Notes: a model not told the origin generated them from the sequence alone. 64,000 nt of DNA from Betaproteobacteria bacterium (GCA_016709965.1 JADJLT010000001.1:372001-436000), one strand, 5' to 3'; positions 19,023 to 28,942 are shown, counted from the first letter of the stretch. Numbers and translations are program-made.

Positions 19023-19059
19023 TCCTCGCTCGCCAACCAAAGCAAACAACACCAAACTC

Positions 19060-21642
19060 ATGGTTAAAGACGCCGCACCCGACCTTGCCAAGCACACGCC
19101 GATGATGAAGCAGTATATGGCACTCAAGGCTGGTCATCCGAATACGCTGCTCTTCTACCGGATGGGCGATTTCTACGAACTGTTTCACGAAGATGCGGAA
19201 AAGGCGGCGCGCCTGCTCGATATCACACTAACCACGCGCGGCCAGTCGGCCGGGGTGCCGATCAAGATGTGTGGCATCCCTTTCCATTCGCTGGAGCCGT
19301 ACCTCGCCCGTTTGGTCAAACAGGGCGAATCAGCAGTGATTTGCGAGCAAATTGGCGATCCGGCCACCAGCAAGGGGCCGGTCGAGCGCGCCGTGGCGCG
19401 CATTGTCACACCCGGTACGCTGACCGATGCAGCGCTGATTGACGACAAGCAGGACATTTGGCTACTGGCCGTTACCACGCTGCGCAATACCGCCGGGCTG
19501 GCTCGCCTGAATCTCGCCAGTGGCGAATTTATATTGCTCGAAGTACCCGCCGATCAGATTTCATCCACCCTGGAACGCATTCGCCCGGCAGAAATTCTCT
19601 ACCCGGAAAGCTGGACACCCAATTTCGCTCTGGATGTTGCCCGCACTCGTCAGCCGGACTGGTATTTCGAATTCGACTCGGCTCGCCGCCTGCTTTGCGA
19701 CCAATTCGAAGTGGCTTCGCTGGCCGGCTTCGGCGCTGAAGGGCTGAAACCGGCCATCGCCGCCGCCGGCGCCCTGCTGCAATACGCGCAGGCGACGCAG
19801 GCCGGGAGATTGACGCATTTGCGCGGATTGACCGTGGAACTTGAAGGCGCCTACCTAGGCCTCGACCTCGCTACACGACGCAACCTGGAACTGACGGAAA
19901 CCCTGCGCGGCCAGCCGTCGCCAACGCTGTTTTCTTTGCTCGACAATTGCGTCACCAGCATGGGGTCGCGCCTGTTGCGCCACAGCTTGCACCATCCGCT
20001 GCGCGACCGTGATATCCCGGCGGCTCGCCATGGCGCCGTCGAATTTTTGCTCGATGATTACGGCCATATCGCTGGCGAAATCCGCCGAGGCCTGCGCGGC
20101 ATTGCCGACATTGAACGTATTGCCGGCCGCATTGCCTTGCGCAATGCACGGCCGCGCGACCTCGCCAGCCTGCGCGAATCGCTGGCCCGACTTGATGGCC
20201 TGCGGGCGCCATTGGGCAGCACCGTCTCACCGCTGGTCATCCAACTGTTTGCCAATCTCGACACGCCACACGCCACGCTAGATCTTCTGGTTCGCTCAAT
20301 AGGCGCCGAACCAGCCGCCCAGATTCGCGATGGTGGCGTCATTGCGCCCGGCTATGATGCTGATCTTGACGAGTATCGCTCGCTGAACGACAACTGCGGC
20401 ACTTACCTGGTCGACATGGAAGCCCGCGAACGTGAACGCTCGGGCATCAACAGCCTGAAGGTCGAGTACAACAAGGTGCATGGCTTTTACATTGAGGTCA
20501 CGCACGCCAACACCGACAAAATCCCGGAAGACTACCGCCGCCGGCAAACACTGAAGAATGCCGAACGCTACATCACGCCGGAGTTGAAAGCCTTCGAGGA
20601 CAAGGCATTGTCAGCGCAAGAGCGTGCGCTAGCTCGCGAAAAGCTGCTTTATGAAGCGATTCTCGACGAACTGATGCCAGCGGTACCCATCCTGCAAACC
20701 ATCGCCCGCGCTATCGCCCACCTCGACTTGCTGGCCGGCTTCGCCGAAACAGCCCTGAAGCGAAACTGGTGCAAGCCCGAATTTGCCGCAGAAATCGGGT
20801 TGACCGTGGAAGGTGGCCGCCACCCGGTGGTGGAAGGCGAACTCACCAACAACGCCGAAACTTTCATCGCCAATGACTGCCTGCTGGCCGAAAGCCGCCG
20901 ATTGCTGCTGATCACCGGCCCTAACATGGGCGGAAAATCAACTTACATGCGGCAGGTCGCGCTAATTGCCTTGCTAGCCCATATCGGCTGTTACGTTCCC
21001 GCCGATCGCTGCGTCCTCGGCCCACTCGACCGTATTTTCACCCGCATTGGCGCCTCCGATGACCTTGCCTCTGGTCGCTCGACCTTCATGGTCGAAATGA
21101 CCGAAGCTGCCGCCATCCTGCATCACGCCACCGCCAACAGTCTGGTTCTGATGGACGAAATCGGACGCGGAACGTCGACGTTCGACGGCATGGCCCTGGC
21201 CTTTGCCATCCTCCGTCACCTGATCGACAAGAACCGCTGCCTGACGCTGTTTGCCACGCACTATTTCGAGATGACCCGGCTATCGCACGAATACACCGAA
21301 CTAGCCAACGTCCATCTCGGCGCGGTCGAGCACAATGACCGCATCGTCTTCATGCACGCTGTCGAGGAAGGCCCGGCCAACCAGAGCTACGGCATTCAGG
21401 TAGCAGCATTGGCCGGCATACCCACAGCCGTGGTGCGCGCCGCACGCAAGCAACTGCGTGAATTTGAACAGCGCGCCACGGTCGATCCGCTGCAACCTGA
21501 TCTTTTCGCCCAAAGCGAACCAGAACCTGCCGAACCCGAACCCCACCCGGCACTTGATCAACTCGCTGCCATTGATCCAGACAGCCTGACGCCCCGCGAG
21601 GCACTCGATGCGCTTTACGCGCTGAAAGGTTTGCTGCGGTGA
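19060..21642 (+). CDS. mutS: DNA mismatch repair ATPase MutS
   Basis: An 860-residue MutS. The mismatch-reading motif is in YRMGDFYELFHEDAEKA; the clamp and lever domains follow; the ABC-type ATPase near the C-terminus has Walker A ITGPNMGGKSTYMRQ and the signature/Walker B region LMDEIGRGTSTFDGMALA. The reading frame is open for a further 121 codons upstream, but that part overlaps queF in another frame; the family N-terminus begins at ATG 19060 (HTPMMKQYMALKAGHP). Its stop overlaps the next gene's start by 4 bp. Confidence 0.98.
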   Translation: MVKDAAPDLAKHTPMMKQYMALKAGHPNTLLFYRMGDFYELFHEDAEKAARLLDITLTTRGQSAGVPIKMCGIPFHSLEPYLARLVKQGESAVICEQIGDPATSKGPVERAVARIVTPGTLTDAALIDDKQDIWLLAVTTLRNTAGLARLNLASGEFILLEVPADQISSTLERIRPAEILYPESWTPNFALDVARTRQPDWYFEFDSARRLLCDQFEVASLAGFGAEGLKPAIAAAGALLQYAQATQAGRLTHLRGLTVELEGAYLGLDLATRRNLELTETLRGQPSPTLFSLLDNCVTSMGSRLLRHSLHHPLRDRDIPAARHGAVEFLLDDYGHIAGEIRRGLRGIADIERIAGRIALRNARPRDLASLRESLARLDGLRAPLGSTVSPLVIQLFANLDTPHATLDLLVRSIGAEPAAQIRDGGVIAPGYDADLDEYRSLNDNCGTYLVDMEARERERSGINSLKVEYNKVHGFYIEVTHANTDKIPEDYRRRQTLKNAERYITPELKAFEDKALSAQERALAREKLLYEAILDELMPAVPILQTIARAIAHLDLLAGFAETALKRNWCKPEFAAEIGLTVEGGRHPVVEGELTNNAETFIANDCLLAESRRLLLITGPNMGGKSTYMRQVALIALLAHIGCYVPADRCVLGPLDRIFTRIGASDDLASGRSTFMVEMTEAAAILHHATANSLVLMDEIGRGTSTFDGMALAFAILRHLIDKNRCLTLFATHYFEMTRLSHEYTELANVHLGAVEHNDRIVFMHAVEEGPANQSYGIQVAALAGIPTAVVRAARKQLREFEQRATVDPLQPDLFAQSEPEPAEPEPHPALDQLAAIDPDSLTPREALDALYALKGLLR

Positions 21643-22604
21643 ATGCCAAGCGGCACAGTGCTGCGGTCAACTGGAAATTTTGCCTGAAAATCATATTTTC
21701 ATTAGCGTTTGCCGGTTGGATCACCTTGGCGAATGCCGAAATCTGGCGCTTTGTGCTAATCGGCGATGTTCCTTATTCCGACTTCGAACGCGCCCAGCTT
21801 CCAAAAATGCTGGAGAAAATTGCCGAGAGCCACGTTGAATTCGTCGCTCACATAGGTGATTTCAAGCATGGCAAGGATCGTTGCGACGATGCTCTCTTCG
21901 AAGATCGCCTGCAGCTCTTCAACGCCAGCCGCATTCCCTTTATTTTCGTTCCTGGCGACAACGAATGGACGGACTGCTATCGCAAAAGCAATGGTGCCTT
22001 TGACCCGCTGGAGCGCCTCGGCAAACTGCGCAGTATGTTCTGGAACAAGGATCAGTCGCTTGGCCAGAAAAAAATAGCACTTGTCCGCCAGTCCGAGAGC
22101 ATTCCGGAGAACGCCAGATTTCGACTTGGACCGGTACTTTTTGTCAGCCTCAACATCCCCGGCAGCAATAACAACTGGACCAGGACCGGCGAGCCAAGCC
22201 CCGAATATCTGGCCCGCAACCCGCTCGTTTTACAATGGCTGAAAGAGGGATTCGCAATCGCCCAACATCAAGGTTTGGCCGGAATCGTGCTCCTCTTCCA
22301 AGCCGATCCAGACTTCACCAATTTTGCGCTAGGCATGCCACAACCCAGCTACCGGGACTTTCTCGATCTGCTGCGCGAGGAAACAATCAAATTCCCCGGT
22401 CAAGTCGTTGCCGTGCACGGGGACAGCCATATCAGCTTGATCGACAAGCCGCTGCGCGACAAGCGCGGCGGTCAAATCACCAATTTTACGCGCGTAGAAA
22501 CCTTTGGTTATCCAGCCATGGGTTGGACACGCTGCATCATCGACACCGAATCATCCGCACTACTCCGATTTGAGACCCATCCCTGGCCACCCGGGCGTCC
22601 ATAA
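21639..22604 (+). CDS. Secreted metallophosphoesterase-like protein
   Basis: A 321-residue protein with an N-terminal membrane/signal segment (about residues 15-34, ending ANAE). Calcineurin-like metallophosphoesterase motifs follow in order: IGDVPYSD, HIGDFKHGKDRC, VPGDNEWTDCYRK and VAVHGDSH. The substrate is unknown; export to the periplasm is predicted. It overlaps the mutS stop by 4 bp (ATGA), so it is likely cotranscribed with mutS although a functional link is not evident. Confidence 0.8.
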   Translation: MNAKRHSAAVNWKFCLKIIFSLAFAGWITLANAEIWRFVLIGDVPYSDFERAQLPKMLEKIAESHVEFVAHIGDFKHGKDRCDDALFEDRLQLFNASRIPFIFVPGDNEWTDCYRKSNGAFDPLERLGKLRSMFWNKDQSLGQKKIALVRQSESIPENARFRLGPVLFVSLNIPGSNNNWTRTGEPSPEYLARNPLVLQWLKEGFAIAQHQGLAGIVLLFQADPDFTNFALGMPQPSYRDFLDLLREETIKFPGQVVAVHGDSHISLIDKPLRDKRGGQITNFTRVETFGYPAMGWTRCIIDTESSALLRFETHPWPPGRP

Positions 22605-22606
22605 AA

Positions 22607-22628
22607 AATACCCGCATTAGCGGGTATT
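22607..22628 (-). terminator. Terminator downstream of the slyD-like gene
   Basis: AATACCCGC / GCGGGTATT perfect 9-bp stem with ATTA loop; on the minus strand it continues into TTTTTTAT. It lies just past the slyD-like stop and directly after the end of the opposing metallophosphoesterase gene. Confidence 0.85.
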
Positions 22629-22652
22629 CGATGATTCAATTTCAGACTACGA

Positions 22653-23153
22653 TCAGTGGCAGGTTTCTTCGTCACCATCGGGATGGTGGACGTGTCCGTG
22701 TTCGATTTCCTCTTCACTGGCCGGGCGAATCGACGTCACCGTGCAGGTGAACACCAGCGCCATACCAGCCAGCGGATGGTTTCCATCAAGCACGACCTTG
22801 TCATCGGCAATCTCCGTAACGCGGTAGATGACGAAGTCGTCTTCGCCACCCTCCTCCGGGCCACCTTCGAATTGCATGCCAACTTGCAGTTCTTTCGGGA
22901 AATCCTTACGTGGTTCTACCTGAACCATTTCGGCATCGTAGTCGCCAAAAGCCTCATCCGGCTGCAATTTGACCTGAATCGACTCGCCGACTTTCTTGCC
23001 CTGCAGCTCTTCCTCGATTCTCGGAAAAATATCGTCGTACCCGCCATGCAAGTAAACGAGCGGCTCACGCCCTTCGTCAACGACTTCGCCATCCGGATCG
23101 GTAACGTGGTAATCGAGGGTGATGACGGAATTTTTGGCAACCTGCATGTTCAT
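22653..23153 (-). CDS. slyD: FKBP-type peptidyl-prolyl isomerase, SlyD-like
   Basis: A 166-residue SlyD-type chaperone/prolyl isomerase. The FKBP halves (VITLDYHVTDPDGEVVDEG; DGNHPLAGMALVFTCTVTSI) flank the insert-in-flap domain (QVGMQFEGGPEEGGEDDFV). The C-terminus is a short metal-binding tail rich in His, Asp and Cys (HGHVHHPDGDEETCH), less extensive than E. coli SlyD. It is cytoplasmic (no signal). It overlaps the upstream peroxiredoxin gene by 4 bp. Confidence 0.92.
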   Translation of the reverse strand: MNMQVAKNSVITLDYHVTDPDGEVVDEGREPLVYLHGGYDDIFPRIEEELQGKKVGESIQVKLQPDEAFGDYDAEMVQVEPRKDFPKELQVGMQFEGGPEEGGEDDFVIYRVTEIADDKVVLDGNHPLAGMALVFTCTVTSIRPASEEEIEHGHVHHPDGDEETCH

Positions 23154-23623
23154 GAATTTAGTTCCTTGACGAGGCGCAGCACATCCAGTGCATGACCTTT
23201 GTAATTAACGTTGTAGAGCGCATGGCGAATAGTGCCACTGCGATCAATGATAAAGGTAGAGCGAGAAACGCCGAACTTCCGGTGGCCATCTACCTCCCTG
23301 GCCTGCCAGACACCGTATTGCTTGCAGACCGTTCCTTCAGCATCTGACAGCAACTCTATACCGATGCCTTCCTTGTCGCGAAACTCCGCGTGTTTCAGGC
23401 AATCGTCACGGCTGATACCGAATAGTATGCAGTCCTGCCGCAGGAACTCATCCTCGTGATCAGAGAAATCCGTCGCCTCCTTGGTACAACACGGCGTTCC
23501 ATCCTTGGGGTAGAAAAACAGCACAATGTGCTTCTGCCCTTGATAATTGGCCAGATCGACTGTCGCCATGTCGGCATCTGGCAGAGAAAATACTGGTGCT
23601 TTCTCGCCAACCTTGAGCAGCAT
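23150..23623 (-). CDS. bcp: Peroxiredoxin (Bcp/PrxQ family)
   Basis: A 157-residue thiol peroxidase reducing hydroperoxides with thioredoxin. Fold landmarks are GEKAPVFSLPDADM, LFFYPKDGTPCCTKEA and GVSRSTFIIDRSG. The peroxidatic Cys region reads TPCCTKEATDF where the family normally has TPGCT, giving two adjacent cysteines; the resolving Cys five residues downstream seen in E. coli Bcp is absent. ATG 23623 is supported by AAGGAG nine bases upstream; a longer frame to 23683 is not. Confidence 0.93.
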   Translation of the reverse strand: MLLKVGEKAPVFSLPDADMATVDLANYQGQKHIVLFFYPKDGTPCCTKEATDFSDHEDEFLRQDCILFGISRDDCLKHAEFRDKEGIGIELLSDAEGTVCKQYGVWQAREVDGHRKFGVSRSTFIIDRSGTIRHALYNVNYKGHALDVLRLVKELNS

Positions 23624-23719
23624 GTTGTTCTCCTTGAGCGCTCTGCGTGGGGCAATACCGAGAACGATTCTAACGGAGGCCAATACGGGTGACTACTACG
23701 GTCGACGGGAATTTGTGAT

Positions 23720-24004
23720 TTATTTTCCGGGAACTTTTTCCGGGATCTGCACGAAGGTTTCGTCCTGCCTGACCATCCCCAGCTCAAAGCGGGCACGCTC
23801 TTCGATGGCGTCGTAACCCTGTTTCAAGTCACGAACCTCGGCATCAAGGCCCGCGTTCCTGATCTCCAGCTTTTTGGTCACTTCCTTCTGTGCCTGCAAT
23901 TGACGGTCGTATTCCCATACCTTCAACCAGCCCCCCTTTCCCACCCAAAGCGGGAACTGGAGGAGGCCAATGGCTACGAGAAGGCCGACCGTCAGCCAGC
24001 GCAT
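23720..24004 (-). CDS. ftsB: Cell division protein FtsB
   Basis: A 94-residue bitopic membrane protein: one transmembrane helix (about residues 4-21) followed by a coiled coil with the conserved region AIEERARFELGMVRQDE. FtsB forms the FtsQBL complex that activates septal peptidoglycan synthesis. Placement six bases after eno on the same strand is the standard arrangement. Confidence 0.93.
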   Translation of the reverse strand: MRWLTVGLLVAIGLLQFPLWVGKGGWLKVWEYDRQLQAQKEVTKKLEIRNAGLDAEVRDLKQGYDAIEERARFELGMVRQDETFVQIPEKVPGK

Positions 24005-24010
24005 AACGCG

Positions 24011-25294
24011 TTAACGCAGGTTGTAAAAGGTTTCGCGACCAGGATAAGAAGCGGTATCGCCCAGATCTTCCTCAATGCGAATCAGCTGGTTGTACTTGGC
24101 AATACGGTCAGAGCGTGACAGCGAACCAGTCTTGATCTGACCGGCATTCAAGCCTACGGCGATGTCGGCGATGGTGCTGTCTTCGGTTTCACCGGAACGA
24201 TGCGAAATCACGGCGGTGTAACCAGCGCGCTTGGCCATTTCAACGGCTGCGAAGGTCTCGGACAGGGTGCCGATCTGGTTGATCTTGACCAGAATGGAGT
24301 TACCGATGCCCTTCTTGATACCCTCCTTGAATATCTTGGTGTTGGTCACGAAGATGTCGTCACCAACGATCTGCACAGACTTGCCCAAGCGGTCCGTGAG
24401 CAGCTTCCAGCCATCCCAATCGGCTTCTGACATACCGTCTTCGATGGAAACGATCGGAAACTGGTCAGCCAGGTTGGCCAGATAGTCAACAAACTGAGCC
24501 GAGGTCAGTTGCAGGCCTTCACCGGACAAGTGGTACTTGCCATCCTTGTAGAACTCGGAAGCAGCGCAGTCCAGCGCCAGCAGAACATCCTTGCCAGGCA
24601 CATAGCCAGCAACCTCAATCGCTTCCATGATGATCTGCAAGGCTTCGGCATGGCTGCCGAGGTTTGGAGCGAAGCCACCTTCGTCGCCGACAGCGGTCGA
24701 ATGTCCCTTCTTGTTCAGCAGCTTCTTCAACGCATGGAAAATCTCAGCGCCGCAACGGATGGCTTCACGAATATTGGCAGCGCCGACCGGCATCACCATG
24801 AATTCCTGAATATCCAGGCTGTTGTTGGCGTGCTCGCCGCCGTTGATGATATTCATCATCGGCACCGGCATTTGCATCGGACCCATGCCGCCGAAGTAGC
24901 GGTAGAGCGGCAGGCCGGACTCTTCAGCGGCAGCCTTGGCAACTGCCATCGACACGGCAAGAATGGCATTGGCGCCGAGGCGGGACTTGTTGTCGGTACC
25001 ATCGAGATCGATCATCGTCTGATCGATAAAGGCCTGTTCCTGAGCATCCAGGCCAATGATGGCTTCGGAAATTTCAGTATTGACGTTCTCAACCGCCTGC
25101 ATGACGCCCTTGCCAAGGTAACGACTGGCATCACCGTCGCGCAGTTCGATGGCTTCGCGGGAACCGGTAGAGGCTCCTGAGGGAACAGCCGCACGCCCCA
25201 TGACGCCGGACTCCAGCAGGACGTCCGCTTCGACTGTGGGATTGCCACGGGAATCCAGAATTTCGCGTGCTACAACATCAACGATTGAACTCAT
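24011..25294 (-). CDS. eno: Enolase
   Basis: A 427-residue 2-phosphoglycerate dehydratase of glycolysis. Signature and catalytic sequences are visible: AREILDSRGNPTVEADV, VPSGASTGSREAIELRD, GDEGGFAPN, the metal ligands in SIEDGMSE and VGDDIFVTN, and the catalytic Lys region ILVKINQIGTLSE followed by AVISHRSGETED. Full length. It is in the conserved order pyrG-kdsA-eno-ftsB; 73 bp separate it from kdsA. Confidence 0.99.
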   Translation of the reverse strand: MSSIVDVVAREILDSRGNPTVEADVLLESGVMGRAAVPSGASTGSREAIELRDGDASRYLGKGVMQAVENVNTEISEAIIGLDAQEQAFIDQTMIDLDGTDNKSRLGANAILAVSMAVAKAAAEESGLPLYRYFGGMGPMQMPVPMMNIINGGEHANNSLDIQEFMVMPVGAANIREAIRCGAEIFHALKKLLNKKGHSTAVGDEGGFAPNLGSHAEALQIIMEAIEVAGYVPGKDVLLALDCAASEFYKDGKYHLSGEGLQLTSAQFVDYLANLADQFPIVSIEDGMSEADWDGWKLLTDRLGKSVQIVGDDIFVTNTKIFKEGIKKGIGNSILVKINQIGTLSETFAAVEMAKRAGYTAVISHRSGETEDSTIADIAVGLNAGQIKTGSLSRSDRIAKYNQLIRIEEDLGDTASYPGRETFYNLR

Positions 25295-25367
25295 ACTACT
25301 TCCTTATTATCAGAAGGTTAAATAAACAACTTAAACTAAATTATCCATACCGGAAGTCAGTACCGGC

Positions 25368-26204
25368 TCACTTCAATTCCTCGAAACCGGCCGCCTTCAC
25401 CGCCTTGTCGAGTGCAACCAGGGTTGCCAGCAGGCTTTCCATGCGATCCAGCGGCCAGCTATTCGGTCCATCCGACCAGGCTTTTTCTGGGCATGGATGG
25501 GTTTCCATGAACAATCCCGAGATACCAACAGCAACCGCTGCCCTTGCCAAAACGGGCACAAATTCGCGTTGACCGCCAGAAGTCGTACCTTGCCCACCCG
25601 GTAACTGAACACTGTGCGTGGCATCAAAAACAACCGGACAACCGGTCTCACGCATGATCGCCAGGCTACGCATGTCTGATACCAGATTGTTGTAGCCAAA
25701 GGAGGCGCCACGCTCGCAGACCATGATGTTGTCAGCGCCGATGTTCACTTCGCGCGCCTTGTCGACCACATTCTTCATGTCGCCCGGCGCCAGGAACTGG
25801 CCCTTCTTGATATTCACCGGTTTACCGCAGGTGGCAACCGCATGGATGAAATCGGTCTGGCGACACAGAAACGCTGGCGTCTGCAATACATCGACCACTG
25901 CCGCTACGGCAGGAATGTCTTCGATGGTGTGGACATCGGTCAGCACCGGCACGCCGATCTGGCGTTGCACTTCGGAGAAGATACGTAACCCCTCTTCCAG
26001 ACCAAGGCCGCGAACCGATTTGCCTGAACTGCGATTAGCCTTGTCGTATGAGGCTTTAAAAATGTAAGGAATTCCCAGTCGACCGCAGACTTCCTTCATG
26101 TGGCCAGCCACATCAAGGCAAAGTTGCTCGGACTCCGCAGTACAAGGACCAGCAATCAGGAAAAAAGGCTGGTCAAGACCAGCCTCGAAACCACAGAGCT
26201 TCAT
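25368..26204 (-). CDS. kdsA: 3-deoxy-8-phosphooctulonate synthase
   Basis: A 278-residue KDO-8-phosphate synthase condensing arabinose-5-phosphate with phosphoenolpyruvate for lipopolysaccharide core. Motifs: LIAGPCTAESEQLCLDVA, FKASYDKANRSS, VCERGASFGYNNLVSDM and VVFDATHSVQLPGG. The ATG at 26204 overlaps the pyrG stop by 4 bp, indicating translational coupling. Confidence 0.98.
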   Translation of the reverse strand: MKLCGFEAGLDQPFFLIAGPCTAESEQLCLDVAGHMKEVCGRLGIPYIFKASYDKANRSSGKSVRGLGLEEGLRIFSEVQRQIGVPVLTDVHTIEDIPAVAAVVDVLQTPAFLCRQTDFIHAVATCGKPVNIKKGQFLAPGDMKNVVDKAREVNIGADNIMVCERGASFGYNNLVSDMRSLAIMRETGCPVVFDATHSVQLPGGQGTTSGGQREFVPVLARAAVAVGISGLFMETHPCPEKAWSDGPNSWPLDRMESLLATLVALDKAVKAAGFEELK

Positions 26205-27841
26205 TTGCCGTTGACCTTTTGATTGGCCAGTGCCGCCTTCACGTATGACGTAAATAGCGGATGGCCCTGACGCGGGTTGGAGGTAAATTCAGGATGGAAC
26301 TGGCAACCGACGAACCACGGATGGACATCAGAGGGCAGCTCGACCATTTCGCACAAATTCGTACCCGGCGCACGTCCGGAAACCTTGAGGCCCTTCTCTT
26401 CGAGTTGGGCCAGCAAGGTATTGTTAACTTCGTAACGGTGACGATGGCGCTCGGTAATTTCTGCCGCACCGTAGATTTCCCGGGCCAGTGAGCCTTCTGC
26501 CAACTGGCAGATCTGGCCGCCCAGCCGCATTGTGCCGCCGAGATCGGAGTCTTCACCGCGCTTCTCGACCTTGCCGGATGCATCCAGCCATTCAGTAATC
26601 AATCCAATCACCGGGTAAGGCGTATCCTGGACAAACTCGGTGGAGTGAGCGTCAGTCATGCCGGCGACATCACGGGCAAACTCGACGACGGCAAGTTGCA
26701 TACCGAGGCAAATGCCAAGATAAGGCACCTTGTTTTCGCGTGCATAGCGAATGGCAGCAATTTTGCCTTCCGTGCCACGCCGGCCAAAACCACCGGGGAC
26801 CAGAATGGCATCAACGCCTTTCAGCACGCCGCAACCGTCGCGCTCGATATCCTCGGAATCGAGATAGACAATCTCGACTTCGCTACGGGTGTGAATGCCG
26901 GCATGCTTGATCGCTTCGATCAACGACTTGTACGACTCGGTCAGATCAACATACTTGCCGACAAAAGCAACCTTGACCTGATGCAACGGGTGTTCCAGCG
27001 CCACAATCAGGTTTCGCCAGACGGTCAGATCAGCCGCCTTGGCCAGGATATTCAGCTTGTGGCAGACGATTTCGTCGAGCATCTGCTCATGCAGCATGCC
27101 CGGGATCTTGTAGATTGAATCCGCGTCCAGACATTCAATGACCGCTTCCGGCATTACATTGCAGAACAGCGCGATCTTGCGACGCTCTTCAACAGGAATC
27201 GAGCGGTCGGCGCGACACAACAGAATGTCGGGCTGAATACCGATTTCACGCAATTCCTTTACCGAATGCTGCGTCGGCTTGGTCTTCAATTCGCCTGCGG
27301 TCGGAATGTAGGGCAGCAAGGTCAGGTGCATGTAGCAAACGTTGTTGCGACCTTCTTCAAAACCGATCTGGCGGATGGCCTCCAGGAACGGCAGCGACTC
27401 AATGTCGCCCACCGTACCGCCAACTTCGACGATGGCGACGTCAGCACCTTCGGCACCGGCCTTGATCTTGTTTTTGATCTCATCGGTGATATGCGGAATG
27501 ACCTGCACCGTCTTGCCGAGATACTCGCCACGACGCTCTTTCTTGAGCACAGTGTCGTAGATCTGGCCGGTCGTGAAGTTGTTGCGCTTGGCCATCTTGG
27601 CGCTGGTGAAACGCTCATAATGACCGAGATCTAGATCGGTTTCGGCGCCGTCCTCGGTGACGAAAACCTCGCCATGCTGGAAAGGGCTCATCGTACCGGG
27701 ATCGACGTTGATGTAGGGGTCAAGCTTGAGATGGGTGACTTTGATGCCGCGGGATTCCAGAATGGCCCCGAGCGACGCGGCGGCGATGCCTTTGCCCAAT
27801 GAGGACACGACACCACCCGTAACGAAAACAAATTTGGTCAT
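26201..27841 (-). CDS. pyrG: CTP synthase
   Basis: A 546-residue CTP synthetase aminating UTP with glutamine and ATP. The N-terminal synthetase domain begins FVFVTGGVVSSLGKGIAAAS; the C-terminal class I amidotransferase has its nucleophile in GICLGMQ and catalytic His in FHPEFTS. The start at 27841 (MTKFVFVTGG) matches the family; a 23-residue upstream extension is rejected. Divergent from the dar-type operon with about 108 bp between starts. Confidence 0.99.
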   Translation of the reverse strand: MTKFVFVTGGVVSSLGKGIAAASLGAILESRGIKVTHLKLDPYINVDPGTMSPFQHGEVFVTEDGAETDLDLGHYERFTSAKMAKRNNFTTGQIYDTVLKKERRGEYLGKTVQVIPHITDEIKNKIKAGAEGADVAIVEVGGTVGDIESLPFLEAIRQIGFEEGRNNVCYMHLTLLPYIPTAGELKTKPTQHSVKELREIGIQPDILLCRADRSIPVEERRKIALFCNVMPEAVIECLDADSIYKIPGMLHEQMLDEIVCHKLNILAKAADLTVWRNLIVALEHPLHQVKVAFVGKYVDLTESYKSLIEAIKHAGIHTRSEVEIVYLDSEDIERDGCGVLKGVDAILVPGGFGRRGTEGKIAAIRYARENKVPYLGICLGMQLAVVEFARDVAGMTDAHSTEFVQDTPYPVIGLITEWLDASGKVEKRGEDSDLGGTMRLGGQICQLAEGSLAREIYGAAEITERHRHRYEVNNTLLAQLEEKGLKVSGRAPGTNLCEMVELPSDVHPWFVGCQFHPEFTSNPRQGHPLFTSYVKAALANQKVNGK

Positions 27842-27949
27842 GGAAAGACAGGCTGCGGGAAAGCAGAATGATAGCCGATAAGGTGACCAAAGCCAAAGCA
27901 CGTCGATCAAAATCCTGCTTGCATATGGAATATCGACTCAATAAACGAT

Positions 27950-28942
27950 GTGGTGAATTTGATAGAATCCCAAGTTAATCAAGCCATCGGAAGCATCTTG
28001 AAAAGAGTTCTCGTCGTCAATTATTCGCAAACCGGACAGCTTTCGGATATTGCCGAACGGGTTGCAGCCCCTTTGCAAGCGGCCGGATATCAAGTGCATT
28101 TCGAAACGCTGGCGCCGGAAACCCCATACCCGTGGCCGTGGCCGATTGTCGATTTTTTTGACACCTTCCCGGAATGCGTGCAACTTGATGCGCCCCCCCT
28201 GCGCCCGCTGAGCATTGCCTCTGACACAGATTTTGATCTGATCATTCTGACCTATCAGGTCTGGTATCTCTCCCCCGCCCTGCCGATGACCGCTTTCCTC
28301 CACAGCAATGACGGCAAACAGCTGATCAAGGGCAAACCGGTTGTCACGCTGGTGGCCTGCCGAAACATGTGGCTATCCGCGCAGGAAACGATGAAGCATC
28401 TGATCTGCGACGCTGGCGGCCATTTGATTGATCATCTGGCCTTCGTCGACCAAGGTCATCCGCTAGCGACGTTCATAACGACGCCGCGCTGGGTATGGAC
28501 CGGCAAACGGGACCGTTTTCTCGGCCTGCCCCCTGCTGGCGTGTCACCCGAAGAAATTCGCAATGCCAGCCGTTTTGGCCAAGCGCTGGCCCAAGGACTG
28601 GCAGGTAACATGGAAAAATCCGGCCAGCCCATGCTGACCGGATTACGTGCAGTGACCGTCAATCCTCGACTGGCCATCAGCGAACGCGCTGGCATGCGCG
28701 CCTTTCGCATCTGGTCAAAACTGATCCGGCTGTTTGGCAAACGCGGGCAATGGCGGCGCCGACCGGCACTATTATTGTTCGCGCTATACCTGATCACTTT
28801 AATCCTGTCCGTCGTTCCATTAAGCCTCTTGTTACAATGGGTATTTTCTCCGTTGCTTAAACCTCGACTTGAACGGCTCAAGGCTGAGCTCGAATTGCCT
28901 TCCGGCTCGCAGGAATTCAACTTACAAAAATATGCACCCTAG
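27950..28942 (+). CDS. darA: DarA-like dialkylresorcinol condensing/aromatising enzyme
   Basis: A protein of up to 330 residues with an N-terminal flavodoxin-like fold (LVVNYSQTGQLSDIAERVAAPL, DLIILTYQVWYLSPALPM) and a C-terminal hydrophobic segment (about residues 273-295), so probably membrane-attached. DarA proteins work with DarB in dialkylresorcinol biosynthesis, where DarA aromatises the cyclised intermediate. Start is uncertain: GTG 27950 or TTG 27998, the latter preceded by GGAAG and matching where conserved sequence begins. First gene of a nine-gene overlapping operon. Confidence 0.78.
   Translation: MVNLIESQVNQAIGSILKRVLVVNYSQTGQLSDIAERVAAPLQAAGYQVHFETLAPETPYPWPWPIVDFFDTFPECVQLDAPPLRPLSIASDTDFDLIILTYQVWYLSPALPMTAFLHSNDGKQLIKGKPVVTLVACRNMWLSAQETMKHLICDAGGHLIDHLAFVDQGHPLATFITTPRWVWTGKRDRFLGLPPAGVSPEEIRNASRFGQALAQGLAGNMEKSGQPMLTGLRAVTVNPRLAISERAGMRAFRIWSKLIRLFGKRGQWRRRPALLLFALYLITLILSVVPLSLLLQWVFSPLLKPRLERLKAELELPSGSQEFNLQKYAP

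Noticed and set aside
18697..19059. In-frame upstream extension of mutS by 121 codons
   Set aside because: It overlaps queF in another frame and MutS homology begins at ATG 19060; composition fits a shadow of queF.
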